A stretch of 64,000 nt of DNA from SPDF01 sp963812085 (lineage in GTDB: Bacteria > Gemmatimonadota > Gemmatimonadetes > Gemmatimonadales > GWC2-71-9), in assembly GCA_963812085.1 (NCBI GenBank), contig CAWETL010000003.1:62001-126000 (forward strand), read 5' to 3'. The notes beneath the pieces are model-generated. The model was not told the origin of the DNA. It did not search any database and worked only from the letters and a program-made list of their open reading frames with translations. Shown here one piece after another: positions 41,541-50,211 of this stretch (positions are counted from its first letter, which is position 1; the number at the start of each line of letters is the position of its first letter). Made by a program: the position numbers and the translations under genes.

Positions 41541-42125
41541 ATGTTCATCGAACTCACCGACATCCTCCGCTGCCCCGCGGCGCACGAGGAACATTTCCTG
41601 GTACTGCTCCCGGACGGCGTGGTGGAACGGCGTGTCGAGTCGGGACAGCTCGGCTGCCTCGAGTGCGGCCGGGTCTATCCCGTCCGGGGCGGCGTGGCGG
41701 AGTTCGGCCCGCCTCCCGCCGCCGTCCCGCCCTCCGAGCGGCTGACCGGCCCGGCGATCGCGGCGCTGCTCGGCCTCTCCGGGCCGGGTGGATATGTGGC
41801 GTTGGTCGGTGGTGCGGCGGCGGACTCGCGGGGGTTCGCCGAGGCCGCGGAAGGCGTCCACGTGGTGGCGGTCAACCCGCCGCCGGGCGTATCGGGCGGC
41901 CGCGGAGTCAGCGTGGTCCAGGGCGGGAGCATTCCGGTGCGGGCCCGGCAACTTCGGGGCGTCGTGCTCGGCCCCGGGGTCGCGGACGACCCGGCGTGGC
42001 TGGCGGATGCGGTGCGGACGCTCCTGCCGGGCCTCAGGCTCGTGGGGGAAGGCGCGACCCCGTCCGCGCCGGAGCTCGAGGTGCTCGCCAGCGCGGACGG
42101 GGTCTGGGTGGCGCGGGCGCGCTAG
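41541..42125 (+). CDS. Trm112-like zinc-ribbon protein with degenerate methyltransferase-like tail
   Basis: A 194-residue protein. Residues 1-55 resemble Trm112/UPF0434: LTDILRCPAAHEEHFLV then LGCLECGRVYPVRGGVAEF. The first ribbon knuckle is CPAAH instead of CPxC, so one zinc cysteine may be replaced by histidine. The remaining 130 residues follow the strand-helix order of a Rossmann methyltransferase (YVALVGGAAADSRGF, VHVVAVNPP) but have no SAM-binding glycine loop of standard type. Trm112 proteins activate partner methyltransferases; no partner gene is near. Function unknown. Confidence 0.6.
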   Translation: MFIELTDILRCPAAHEEHFLVLLPDGVVERRVESGQLGCLECGRVYPVRGGVAEFGPPPAAVPPSERLTGPAIAALLGLSGPGGYVALVGGAAADSRGFAEAAEGVHVVAVNPPPGVSGGRGVSVVQGGSIPVRARQLRGVVLGPGVADDPAWLADAVRTLLPGLRLVGEGATPSAPELEVLASADGVWVARAR

Positions 42126-42128
42126 CGG

Positions 42129-43943
42129 CTAGTACACCGTCTCGACGCCGCCGGCGGCGTAGAGCTCCTCGATCCGGTCGTGGTACAACTTCTCCACCAC
42201 GCGGCGCTTGACCTTGAGCGTCGGCGTCAGTTCGCCGCGCTCGATGGTGAAGTCGGTGTCGATGATGAGGAACTTCTTGGGCATCTCGAACTGCGCCAGG
42301 TCGCGCAGCGTCTTCTTGATCTCCCCGGTCAGCTTGTTGTGCACCACGATGTCCCCCAGCAGGGCGGCGTCGTCCTTGCCGCGCATTCCCTCCGCCGTGG
42401 CCCACTTCCGCAGCGTCTCCATGTTCGGCACCACCAGCATGATCGGATACTTGCGCTTGTCGCCGATCATCACGGCGTTGAGCACGAAGGGGTTCGACTT
42501 GACCGAGTTCTCGATCGGCTGGGGCGCGATGTTCTTGCCGCCGGCCGTCACGATGATGTCCTTCTTCCGGTCGGTGATCTTGAGGAAGCCGTCGGCGTCG
42601 AGCTCACCGATGTCGCCGGTGTGGAACCAGCCATCGGCGTCGATGGCCTCGGCGGTGGCCTCCGGCTTGTTGTAATAGCCCTTCATCACGTTCGGGCCGC
42701 GGGTCAGGATCTCCCCGTCGCCGGCGATCTTCACCTCGACGCCCGGCACGACCTTGCCCACCGAGCCCAGCCGCGCGCGGCCGAAGCCGTTGACGGTGAT
42801 CACCGGAGAAGTCTCCGTCAGGCCGTACCCTTCCATGATCGGCAGCCCGGCGGCGAAGAAGAACCGCGCGATGTCGGCCGAGAGGGGCGCGCCGCCGGAG
42901 ACGAAGAACCGGAGCCGCCCGCCGACCCGCGCCGCCAGCTTGGTGAACACCAGCCGGTAGGCCACGCGGTACTGGAGCCCGAGGCCGGCCGGCACCGGCT
43001 TGCCCTCGATGGCGAGCTCGGCCCAGGCCTCGCCGATCCGCTTGGCCCACAGGAAGATTTTTTGCTTGAGCGGCGATCCCGCCATCGCGTTCTCCAGGAC
43101 CCGCGCGTAGATCTTCTCGTACAGCCGCGGGACCGAGCACACCACGGTCGGCTTCAGCTCCGCCATCTCGAGCGGGACGGTCTCGATGCTCGTGGCGTAG
43201 TTGATGATGGCGCCCATTTGCGTCATGCAGTAGTGGCCGGCCATCCGCTCGAAGATGTGGGAAAGCGGGAGGAACGAGAGGCATTCGTCGGTGCCGCGCA
43301 GGTCGAGGACCTGGAGCCCCGCCACCACGTCGGAGGTGATGTTGCCGTGCGTCAGCATGACGCCCTTCGGGTCGCCGGTGGTGCCCGAGGTGTAGATCAG
43401 GGTGGCGAGGTCGTCCGGCTGGACGGCGAGCGCGTCGGCTCGCCAGTTCGGGTACCGGGACATGGCCGCGCGGCCCCGCTGCCAGTACCGATTCGAAGGT
43501 GAGGCCCCGCCGCTGGCCGCGCCCTCGTCAAAGACGATGATCGTCTTCAGCGCCGGGAGGTTGCCGCGGATCTCGAGGATCTTGCCGAGCTGCGCCACCG
43601 AGGAGCAGCAGACCGCCACCGCGCCCGAGTCCCGGAGGATGTACTCGATCTGGTGCGCCGGCAGGGTCGGGTACACCGGCACGTCCGCGCACCGGCAGGC
43701 CAGGCAGGCGAAGTCGGTCACGGCCCATTCCGGCCGGTTCTCGGACAGGATGGCCAGGCGGTCGCCCGCGTTGACGCCCAGTTCATGGAGTCCGATGCTG
43801 AAGGCCTGGACCTGGGAGAGCACCTCCGCAAAGCTGAAGTCGACCCAGGTGCCGTTCCGCTTGACCCGCAGGAAGACGGGGCGCGAGGCGTTGCGGTCCA
43901 TGGAGCCGAAGAAGAGTTCGGTGAGTGTACGCGGCGTTGCCAC
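42129..43943 (-). CDS. Long-chain fatty-acid--CoA ligase (AMP-binding, FadD15-like)
   Basis: A 604-residue ANL-superfamily enzyme that activates fatty acids to acyl-CoA through an acyl-adenylate. The P-loop-like motif is YTSGTTGDPKGVMLTH, followed by SFLPLSHIFERM, GGAPLSADIARFFFAAG, EGYGLTETSPV, and the hinge and lysine region DGFLKITDRKKDIIVTAGGKNIAP. It is of the bacterial FadD15/ACSBG-like type that lacks membrane helices. GTG start with GGGAGG 4-5 bases upstream. It follows a lipoprotein gene by 18 bases and is probably the third gene of that operon. The enoyl-CoA hydratase at 61933 is in the same pathway. Confidence 0.95.
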   Translation of the reverse strand: MATPRTLTELFFGSMDRNASRPVFLRVKRNGTWVDFSFAEVLSQVQAFSIGLHELGVNAGDRLAILSENRPEWAVTDFACLACRCADVPVYPTLPAHQIEYILRDSGAVAVCCSSVAQLGKILEIRGNLPALKTIIVFDEGAASGGASPSNRYWQRGRAAMSRYPNWRADALAVQPDDLATLIYTSGTTGDPKGVMLTHGNITSDVVAGLQVLDLRGTDECLSFLPLSHIFERMAGHYCMTQMGAIINYATSIETVPLEMAELKPTVVCSVPRLYEKIYARVLENAMAGSPLKQKIFLWAKRIGEAWAELAIEGKPVPAGLGLQYRVAYRLVFTKLAARVGGRLRFFVSGGAPLSADIARFFFAAGLPIMEGYGLTETSPVITVNGFGRARLGSVGKVVPGVEVKIAGDGEILTRGPNVMKGYYNKPEATAEAIDADGWFHTGDIGELDADGFLKITDRKKDIIVTAGGKNIAPQPIENSVKSNPFVLNAVMIGDKRKYPIMLVVPNMETLRKWATAEGMRGKDDAALLGDIVVHNKLTGEIKKTLRDLAQFEMPKKFLIIDTDFTIERGELTPTLKVKRRVVEKLYHDRIEELYAAGGVETVY

Positions 43944-43961
43944 AATACCTCCCTGGGGAGC

Positions 43962-44672
43962 CTAGTTCGAGAATCGCACGATCCAGCGTTGCCCCGATCC
44001 GGGCACGGGCTGGGTGTCGCGGTAGCGCGTGGCCCGCACTTCGACGATGGCGCTGTCGGGGGATGTCTTGCCCGCCACGCGGGAGAGCGTCACCGGCGTG
44101 GAGGGTGCGCCCGTCGCATCGGTGGCCACCGTGTCGGCGAGCTGCGCATTGGGGAGCTCGACGGTCCGGTCGGCCAGCAGGGCGAAGACCGGTTCGATCA
44201 CCTCGTACACCAGCACCCGCCCGGCCAGGGGGCCGACCGGGTTGAACGACTCGATGCGCGCGACGAGGGGTGTGGAGGTGGTCACCAGGGTGTCGACCCG
44301 CACGGTGTCGGGTGGGACCAGGATGATGGTGTCGGACGACGCGATGACGTTGATGACGCTCGTCGCCGAGTTCAGCCCCTCGGACGACGCCTGCACGCGC
44401 GCCTGGGTCGTGCCCGTCCGGCCCACTACCTGCCCCGTGAGGCTGTCGATCGAGATGTTCTGGGTGTCGGGGGTGGCCCAGCGGACGGGCGCGGAAATGA
44501 CGTCGCCGTTCTGGTTGAGCGTGACCGCGGTGTACTGCACGGTGTCGCCGACTTCGACCAGGCCGCCGGGCGGCGGCGTCACCTCGATGGCGATCACGGT
44601 GTCGGCGCCGGAGCCGACGTCGCTGCACGCCGCGAGCGCGCACAGGGCGAGCGCCGCGACAGGCCGTCTCAT
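43962..44672 (-). CDS. Lipoprotein with Big2-like Ig domain
   Basis: A 236-residue lipoprotein with lipobox LAAC (Cys16). Residues about 28-115 form a bacterial Ig-like (Big2) domain: AIEVTPPPGGLVEVGDTVQY, APVRWATPDTQNISID, GLVTGRT-like VVGRTGTTQARVQASSEG. A second strand-rich domain follows (SPDSAIVEVRATRYRDTQP). Such proteins sit on the outer membrane or cell surface; no catalytic site is visible. ATGA overlap with the TPR gene upstream. Confidence 0.8.
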   Translation of the reverse strand: MRRPVAALALCALAACSDVGSGADTVIAIEVTPPPGGLVEVGDTVQYTAVTLNQNGDVISAPVRWATPDTQNISIDSLTGQVVGRTGTTQARVQASSEGLNSATSVINVIASSDTIILVPPDTVRVDTLVTTSTPLVARIESFNPVGPLAGRVLVYEVIEPVFALLADRTVELPNAQLADTVATDATGAPSTPVTLSRVAGKTSPDSAIVEVRATRYRDTQPVPGSGQRWIVRFSN

Positions 44673-45112
44673 CCGCTCCCCTCGGCGCCATCGCGCTCGG
44701 CCTCTTCCAGCGCCGCCTCGGCGTGCCGGATCCAGCGCTCGGCGTCTGGTCCCTTCGGGGGCCGCGCCAGGAAGGCGCGCAGGTGTTCCGCCGCCTGCGC
44801 CGTTTCGCCCCGCTTGAGGAGCAGGAAGGCCACGCCGTAGTGCGCCCCCACGAGGCCGGGGTCGAGCTCGATGGCGCGCCGGTAGTGACGAACCGCCTCG
44901 TCGGGCTGGCCCGTCTTGGTGAACGCGATGGCCATGTTCTGGAGGATCCGGGTGTCCTGCGCGTTGTCCCGCAGCGCCAGGCGGTAGGACGTCAGTGCCG
45001 CCTGGAAATCCCCCTGCCGTTCCAGCGCCAGCGCCTCGTTGAGATAATCGAGACGCTGCGGGCGCAGCGTGGAGGACTTGCCCTTGCCGAGCAACCGACG
45101 CCAGAAGCTCAT
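44669..45112 (-). CDS. Small TPR protein
   Basis: A 147-residue cytoplasmic protein with three tetratricopeptide repeats: RLDYLNEALALERQGDFQAA, NAQDTRILQNMAIAFTKTGQ, ELDPGLVGAHYGVAFLLLKR. The first 15 residues are basic (WRRLLGKGKS). TPR proteins mediate protein contacts; partner unknown. First gene of the unit TPR-lipoprotein-FadD, with a good promoter 50 bases upstream. Confidence 0.8.
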   Translation of the reverse strand: MSFWRRLLGKGKSSTLRPQRLDYLNEALALERQGDFQAALTSYRLALRDNAQDTRILQNMAIAFTKTGQPDEAVRHYRRAIELDPGLVGAHYGVAFLLLKRGETAQAAEHLRAFLARPPKGPDAERWIRHAEAALEEAERDGAEGSG

Positions 45113-45169
45113 ACGGTTGGCGGATCCTTGACCCGGGGTGAGATAGGACTCAAGTTGTGGTGCCCTCAC

Positions 45170-45198
45170 AAGATAGCCGCGATTGTGGGGGGTGGCAA
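45170..45198 (-). promoter_or_regulatory. Promoter TTGCCA-17-TATCTT for the TPR-lipoprotein-FadD unit
   Basis: On the minus strand TTGCCA (45198-45193) and TATCTT (45175-45170) are 17 bases apart. The -10 is identical to that of the 6S RNA promoter. Transcription would start near 45163. The remainder of the 193-base divergent gap (45113-45305) shows no other clear signal. Confidence 0.55.
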
Positions 45199-45305
45199 TG
45201 CGGTTGCCGCGCCTTCCGCTCGGGGATAGGTTGCAGGGCAATCCGGATGGCCCGTTCGGCCCGCGCCGAAGGCCGTCTGCCACCCCCGTCCACGGGAATC
45301 CCGCC

Positions 45306-45812
45306 ATGCCACGAGCCCCCGCGCCCGATCTCCGCGACGTCATGGAAATCGACTGGTCGTTCTTCGGCGAGATCTGCCGAGCGCTGGCCCTGAAGGTGGC
45401 GCGCGCCTACGACCCCGAAGTGGTCCTCGGCATCGCCAAGGCGGGGGTGATGCCCGGCGTGGTGGTCGCCTCGATCCTCCAGCGGGAATTCGCCTCGATG
45501 ATCGTGACCCGCCGGAGCGCCCGCAAGGAGCCGGTGTTGGTGGCGGGACCCCCGGCCACCATTCGCGGCCGGCGGGTGCTGATCGTCGACGAAACCTGCG
45601 AGTCGGGCAGCACGATGAAGCTGGCCTTGAGCGAAGTGCGGCTCCTCCAGCCCGCGGAGGTGCGCACCGCCGTGTCCTTCAAGACCGGGCCCTACGTCCC
45701 GGACTTCCACGCCTTCGAGACCGACAAGTTCATCATCCTTCCCTGGGACCGTGAGATCGTCAGCGACGGTGAACTCGTCCCGCATCCCGAGTACGCTTCC
45801 CGCCGCACGTGA
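45306..45812 (+). CDS. Phosphoribosyltransferase family protein
   Basis: A 168-residue type I phosphoribosyltransferase. The PRPP loop is VLIVDETCESGSTMK, in which the usual DD and TGxT are DE and SGST. LGIAKAGVMPG is the first nucleotide loop, and FKTGPYVPDF the hood region. It most resembles small xanthine/hypoxanthine-type enzymes. The variant PRPP loop leaves the exact base open. ATG 45306 is used; an internal ATG at 45342 would still leave the whole fold. GTGA overlap with tldD may be only packing. Confidence 0.8.
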   Translation: MPRAPAPDLRDVMEIDWSFFGEICRALALKVARAYDPEVVLGIAKAGVMPGVVVASILQREFASMIVTRRSARKEPVLVAGPPATIRGRRVLIVDETCESGSTMKLALSEVRLLQPAEVRTAVSFKTGPYVPDFHAFETDKFIILPWDREIVSDGELVPHPEYASRRT

Positions 45813-47185
45813 AGAACCGCCTCCGCGACGCCCTCCGGTCCAGCCGGGCGGACTACACCGAGATCCGTCTCGAACGCAGCGTGACGTCGGCGGTCAGCTA
45901 CCGGGGCCCCCGCCTCGAGGGCGCCACCGTGAGCACCGACGAGGGCGGGTTCGTCCGCTGCCTCAACCGCGGTTACGGATGGGGGATGGCCAGCTTCACC
46001 TCCCTGGACGGCCTGGATGCGATGGTCTCGCGCGCCCACGAGCTGTCACTTGCGGTGCGCCTCGACGCGCCGATCCGCCTGGCGGAGGTCCCCGTCCGGG
46101 AAGCCGACGTCCTCCTCCCCCTCGGCGGCGACGTGCGCGGCGTGTCGCTCGACGCGAAGAAGCGTCACCTCGAGTCGCTCAACACGCTGATGCTCGGGCG
46201 CGACCGCCGGATCGTGGACACGCAGGCCGGGTACCGCGACGAAGTGGTGGAATACTGGTACGGCAACTCCGAAGGCACGCTGCTCTACGAGCTTCGGCCC
46301 GAAGTGACGCTCTCGGCTGTGGCCGTGGCCCGGGAGCAGGGCACCATCGAGCGGGCGCTCGAATCCCTGGGTCGCCGCGCCGGGTGGGAGGCCGTGCAGG
46401 GCCGGGAGGCCCAGTTCCTGGCCGCGGCCGACCGCGCCATCGCCCTGCTCGCCGCGCCCCGGGTGCGCGGCGGGACGTACCCGGTGGTCCTCGATCCCAA
46501 GCTGGCCGGCGTCTTCGTGCACGAGGCCTTCGGCCACCTGAGCGAAGCCGACTTCGTCTACGAGAACCCCCAGGCGCGGGAGATGATGACGCTGGGCCGT
46601 CGCTTCGGCGGCCCCGACCTGACCATCGGCGACGACGGCAGCGCCGCTGCGCTCCGGGGCACCCTCCCCTTCGACGACGAAGGCACGCCAACGCGCAACA
46701 CCGTGCTGGTGCAGAACGGCGTCCTGGTCGGGCGCCTCCATTCCCGGGAAACCGCCGCGCGGATGGGCGAGCATCCCACCGGCAACGCCCGCGCCCTTTC
46801 CTTCCGGCACCCCCCGATCGTGCGGATGACCAACACCTACATCGCCAACGGCCGCGGGACGCGGGACGACCTGCTCAAGGACATCGCGCTCGGGATCTAC
46901 GCCTGCGACGCGCAGGGCGGGCAGACCTACCTCGAGGACTTTTCCTTCACGGCGGGACACGGTTACATGGTCCGCGACGGCCAGCTCGCCGAGCTCGTCA
47001 AGGACGTCGTGATCGCCGGCAATCTCTTCCAGACGCTCGACCGGATCGACCGGATCGCCGGCGACTTCCAGTGGAACGAACTGGGCGGGGGCTGCGGGAA
47101 GGCCGGCCAGATGCCGTTGCCCGTCACCGAGGGGGCGCCGCACGTCCGGATCAGCGAGGCGCTCGTCGGCGGGAGCCGCTCGTGA
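45809..47185 (+). CDS. tldD: TldD family metalloprotease subunit
   Basis: A 458-residue subunit of the TldD-TldE heterodimer, which degrades unfolded peptides and matures or clears some ribosomally made peptides such as microcin B17 and the CcdA antitoxin. The active-site motif is HEAFGHLSEAD (His238, Glu239, His242), where zinc is bound in TldD. GTPTRNTVLVQNGVLVGRLHS and MTNTYIANG are family blocks. GTG start overlapping the previous stop, and GTGA overlap with the tldE gene, so the subunits are translated together. Confidence 0.95.
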   Translation: MKNRLRDALRSSRADYTEIRLERSVTSAVSYRGPRLEGATVSTDEGGFVRCLNRGYGWGMASFTSLDGLDAMVSRAHELSLAVRLDAPIRLAEVPVREADVLLPLGGDVRGVSLDAKKRHLESLNTLMLGRDRRIVDTQAGYRDEVVEYWYGNSEGTLLYELRPEVTLSAVAVAREQGTIERALESLGRRAGWEAVQGREAQFLAAADRAIALLAAPRVRGGTYPVVLDPKLAGVFVHEAFGHLSEADFVYENPQAREMMTLGRRFGGPDLTIGDDGSAAALRGTLPFDDEGTPTRNTVLVQNGVLVGRLHSRETAARMGEHPTGNARALSFRHPPIVRMTNTYIANGRGTRDDLLKDIALGIYACDAQGGQTYLEDFSFTAGHGYMVRDGQLAELVKDVVIAGNLFQTLDRIDRIAGDFQWNELGGGCGKAGQMPLPVTEGAPHVRISEALVGGSRS

Positions 47186-48477
47186 TCGCCCGGCTCCTCG
47201 AACAGGCCGCCCGGCGGGCGGAGGCGGCCGATGCCGCGCTCAAGTCGGACGAGACGGTCACGCTGCTGTTCGAATCCGGCCGCCTCAAGAGCACCGCGTG
47301 GTCGCAGGAGCGCGGCGTCAACCTGCGGGTGCGCGCCGCCGGGCGTCTCGGGGTGGCGGGGTCCACCGCCAACGACCCGGCCGCCGTCGTGGAGGCGGCC
47401 CTCGCCTCGGCCGCGATCGGCGACCTGGTGGACCTGATCCTGCCGGCGCCCGCTCCGCTGCCGACCGTGCGCACCCATTCCCCCGCCACCGCGGCGGCCT
47501 CCGTCGCGGACCTCGCCGCGCTGGGACAGGGGCTCGTGGAACGGCTCGCCAGGGACGGATGCCAGGTCAATGTGACCGTCGAACGGAGCGCCGGGTCGGT
47601 GCGGGTGGCCAACTCTCGCGGCGTGGAGGCCACCTACGACGTGAGCACGCTCTCGCTGGCCGCGGAGATCACGCGCGTAGCCGGCGACGACGTCCTCATG
47701 GTGGGCGACCACTACGCCGCCGTGGACCTGCCCTCGGAGCACGCCGTGGCGGCACTGGCCGAATCGATCTTGCGGCGGCTGCAGTGGGCGAAGCGGCCGG
47801 CCGCGCCGCCACGCGGCGAACTCCCGGTGCTGTTCACGCCGGAGGGCTCCACCGCGCTCTTTCTCCCGCTCCGGCAGGCGTTCCTCGGCAAGGCGGTCCT
47901 GCAGGGCATCTCGCCGCTCGGCGGCCGGCGCGGGGAGCGGGCGTTCGATCCGGCGCTCACCCTGGTCGATGATCCCTGGGCGGACGGTGTCGCAGGATCC
48001 CGTGCCGTCGACGACGAGGGCGTGCCGACGCGCCGCCTTCCGCTGGTGGACGAGGGACGGGTGGGTGAATTCATCTACGACCTCGAGACGGCCGCGCGGG
48101 CCGGCGTGCCTGCCACGGGCCACGCGCGACGCGCCACCTTCGGCAAGCCACAGGCCACCTATTCGAACCTGAAGGTCTCCCCGGGAGCACTCGGCTGGGA
48201 CGAGCTGCTGGCGCGGATGCCGGACGGGCTCATCGTGGACGACCTGATCGGGGTGGGGCAGGGGAACGTCATCGGCGGCGCGTTTTCCCACCCGGTGGCG
48301 CTCGCGTATCGCGTATCGAACGGGGAGATCGTCGGTCGGGTCAAGGACGCCGCGGTCTCGGGCAACTCCTACGAACTGCTCCGGCGGATCGCCGGCGTCG
48401 GCCGGGAGGCGGAGTGGCGCGGCAGCCTCTCGATCCCGGCCATCCTGCTCGAGGGGGTGTCGGTGACCCCGCGCTGA
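47182..48477 (+). CDS. tldE: TldE/PmbA family subunit
   Basis: A 431-residue non-metal-binding partner of TldD. Family features: ESGRLKSTAWSQERGVNLRV, LPVLFTPEGSTALFLPL, GGRRGERAFDPALTLVDDPW, and the end block GGAFSHPVALAYRVSNGEIVGR. As in other TldE proteins, the HExxxH site is absent. GTG start with GTGA overlap. No RiPP precursor or toxin-antitoxin pair is recognised nearby that would name a substrate. Confidence 0.95.
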   Translation: MIARLLEQAARRAEAADAALKSDETVTLLFESGRLKSTAWSQERGVNLRVRAAGRLGVAGSTANDPAAVVEAALASAAIGDLVDLILPAPAPLPTVRTHSPATAAASVADLAALGQGLVERLARDGCQVNVTVERSAGSVRVANSRGVEATYDVSTLSLAAEITRVAGDDVLMVGDHYAAVDLPSEHAVAALAESILRRLQWAKRPAAPPRGELPVLFTPEGSTALFLPLRQAFLGKAVLQGISPLGGRRGERAFDPALTLVDDPWADGVAGSRAVDDEGVPTRRLPLVDEGRVGEFIYDLETAARAGVPATGHARRATFGKPQATYSNLKVSPGALGWDELLARMPDGLIVDDLIGVGQGNVIGGAFSHPVALAYRVSNGEIVGRVKDAAVSGNSYELLRRIAGVGREAEWRGSLSIPAILLEGVSVTPR

Positions 48478-48556
48478 GTCGCCATTGCAACCAATTCCCC
48501 ACCCGGCCTGTCCAACCTCCTGATTGCCGCCTTTTCACTCGACAGGAGACGACACC

Positions 48557-49603
48557 GTGACCATCGCACTCCCCCGCCGCCTCCGGGCCGGCTTCCTCGT
48601 CGTCGCGCTCGCCACGCCCTCCGCCCTGGCCGCCCAGCAGCCCGAGCGAGTCGAACTCTCCGGCACCAGCCTTGCCCTGTACAACCTCATCGGGACCCTG
48701 CAGGTCGTGCCCGCCTCCGGCGCGTCGGCCGTGGCCGAGGTGACCCGGCAGGGCACCGACGGCGCCAAGCTCGGCGTCGAGAGCAGTGGCGGCACGCTCC
48801 GCATCGTGTACCCCGGTACGCGGTTCGTGTACCCGGCGATGGGCTCCAATTCGGAGACTTCCCTCGATGTCAACGAGGACGGCACCTTTGGCGACGAGCA
48901 CGGCGGCCGCCGTGTCAAGGTCACCGGGCGCGGCACCGGACTCGAGGCGTGGGCGGATGTGCGGCTGATGCTGCCGGAAGGGGCCCGGGCCAATCTCAAC
49001 GTGGGCGTCGGGAAGGTCACCCTGACGAACGTGAACGGAACGATCTCGGCGCAGACGGCGAGCGGGGACATCGAGACCAGCGGCACGCGCGGCTCGCTGA
49101 CGCTGGATTCCGGGTCTGGGGACGTGACGCTGCGCGGACACGACGGTCCCCTGAGCGTCGATACCGGCTCGGGCGATATCCTCCTCACGGACGTGAAGAC
49201 CGATGCGATCGCGCTGGACACCGGCTCCGGTGACGTGCGGGTGTCCGGACTGACCGCGACGCAGCTCAAGGTGGACACCGGGTCGGGCGACGTGATCGTC
49301 TCGGCGGCCTCCGTCAGGGTCGTGAACGTGGACACCGGAAACGGCGACATTCGCCTCGGCATCACCTCCGACCTCGACGAGCTGTCGGTCGATACCGGCT
49401 CAGGAGACGTGGAACTCACGGCACCGGCGTCTCTCGGCGCCCAGGTGGACATCGAGACCACCAGCGGCGACATCGACACCCAGTTCCCGCTCCAGGTGAC
49501 GCGGCAGGGGCACGACGGATTGAAGGGGACGATCGGTGACGGGAAGGGCCGGATCACCATCGAGACGGCGTCCGGCGACGTTGCCCTGCGGAAGCAGCCC
49601 TAG
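48557..49603 (+). CDS. DUF4097 beta-helix-type secreted protein with TGSGDV repeats
   Basis: A 348-residue exported protein with a signal peptide ending LAAQ. From about residue 165 a repeat of roughly 20 residues recurs at least eight times, each with a core such as DTGSGDVRV, DTGSGDILL, DTGNGDIRL or TASGDVAL. This is the DUF4097 putative-adhesin repeat that winds into a right-handed beta-helix. Often encoded beside membrane regulators; role unproven. GGAG lies 9 bases before GTG 48557. High repeat identity makes length changes by recombination plausible. Confidence 0.85.
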   Translation: MTIALPRRLRAGFLVVALATPSALAAQQPERVELSGTSLALYNLIGTLQVVPASGASAVAEVTRQGTDGAKLGVESSGGTLRIVYPGTRFVYPAMGSNSETSLDVNEDGTFGDEHGGRRVKVTGRGTGLEAWADVRLMLPEGARANLNVGVGKVTLTNVNGTISAQTASGDIETSGTRGSLTLDSGSGDVTLRGHDGPLSVDTGSGDILLTDVKTDAIALDTGSGDVRVSGLTATQLKVDTGSGDVIVSAASVRVVNVDTGNGDIRLGITSDLDELSVDTGSGDVELTAPASLGAQVDIETTSGDIDTQFPLQVTRQGHDGLKGTIGDGKGRITIETASGDVALRKQP

Positions 49604-49614
49604 TCGGTCGTGGA

Positions 49615-50190
49615 TCAGGAGGCGTTCGGGGCAGGTGCCCCGAGCGCCTCGGTGTAGGTCAGGCCGCGCGACATCCGGTCGTAGAGCACCGAGAGGGAAT
49701 CCGGTGCCCCGACGAGGAAGCGGCACCGCGCGTCTCCCCGTGTGCGGCACTCCACCTCCATCACCGCCACCGGCCCCTGTGCCAGCCTGCCCATGAAGTC
49801 GGCGAGGAGGCCGCTGGTCAGGTGGCAGGCCGGATAGGAGCTTCCCTGCTCGGGGGCCGCTTCGGCCCAGTCGTCGCTGTCGAAGGCGAGCACGGCGTTC
49901 GCCAGCTCGGTCACCGTCAGGGTGCCCCACCCGTAATCCCCGAAGAATCCGCGGAGCGCTTCCGGCAGGTAGGTCGCGTCGAGGTCGCCCGGCTGCACGA
50001 CTCCGTAGGCGCCCTGGAGCCAGGCCGCGAACGCCGAATACAGCCCCTCGCCACCGGCCACGCCGGCTTCCTGGAGCAGCGCGGCGGTCTGGACGCCGCG
50101 GTCGCGCTCGAGGCTGGCGCGCAACTGGTGCAGGGCGCGGCGGCCGAGGCCGAGGCACTGGTACTGGGAAAACGGGGCGGGGCTGGTCAT
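49615..50190 (-). CDS. V4R domain protein
   Basis: A 191-residue protein whose last 120 residues form a V4R (4-vinyl reductase) domain: GVQTAALLQEAGVAGGEGLY, PACHLTSGLLADFM, AVMEVECRTRGDARCRFLVG. The conserved cysteines of this last motif (Cys-x8-Cys type) are kept and may bind a metal or iron-sulfur centre. V4R domains are small-molecule sensors, for hydrocarbons or heme-like ligands, in several regulators; here no output domain is attached. It is followed by ligA with 21 bases between, which is probably coincidence. Confidence 0.8.
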   Translation of the reverse strand: MTSPAPFSQYQCLGLGRRALHQLRASLERDRGVQTAALLQEAGVAGGEGLYSAFAAWLQGAYGVVQPGDLDATYLPEALRGFFGDYGWGTLTVTELANAVLAFDSDDWAEAAPEQGSSYPACHLTSGLLADFMGRLAQGPVAVMEVECRTRGDARCRFLVGAPDSLSVLYDRMSRGLTYTEALGAPAPNAS

Positions 50191-50211
50191 GGGATTCTCC
50201 TCGCCGGAAGA

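Noticed and set aside
39054..41951. Minus-strand open frame of 965 codons opposite folE, SDR and M23 genes
   Set aside because: Covers three recognised genes in antisense and has no protein-like pattern.
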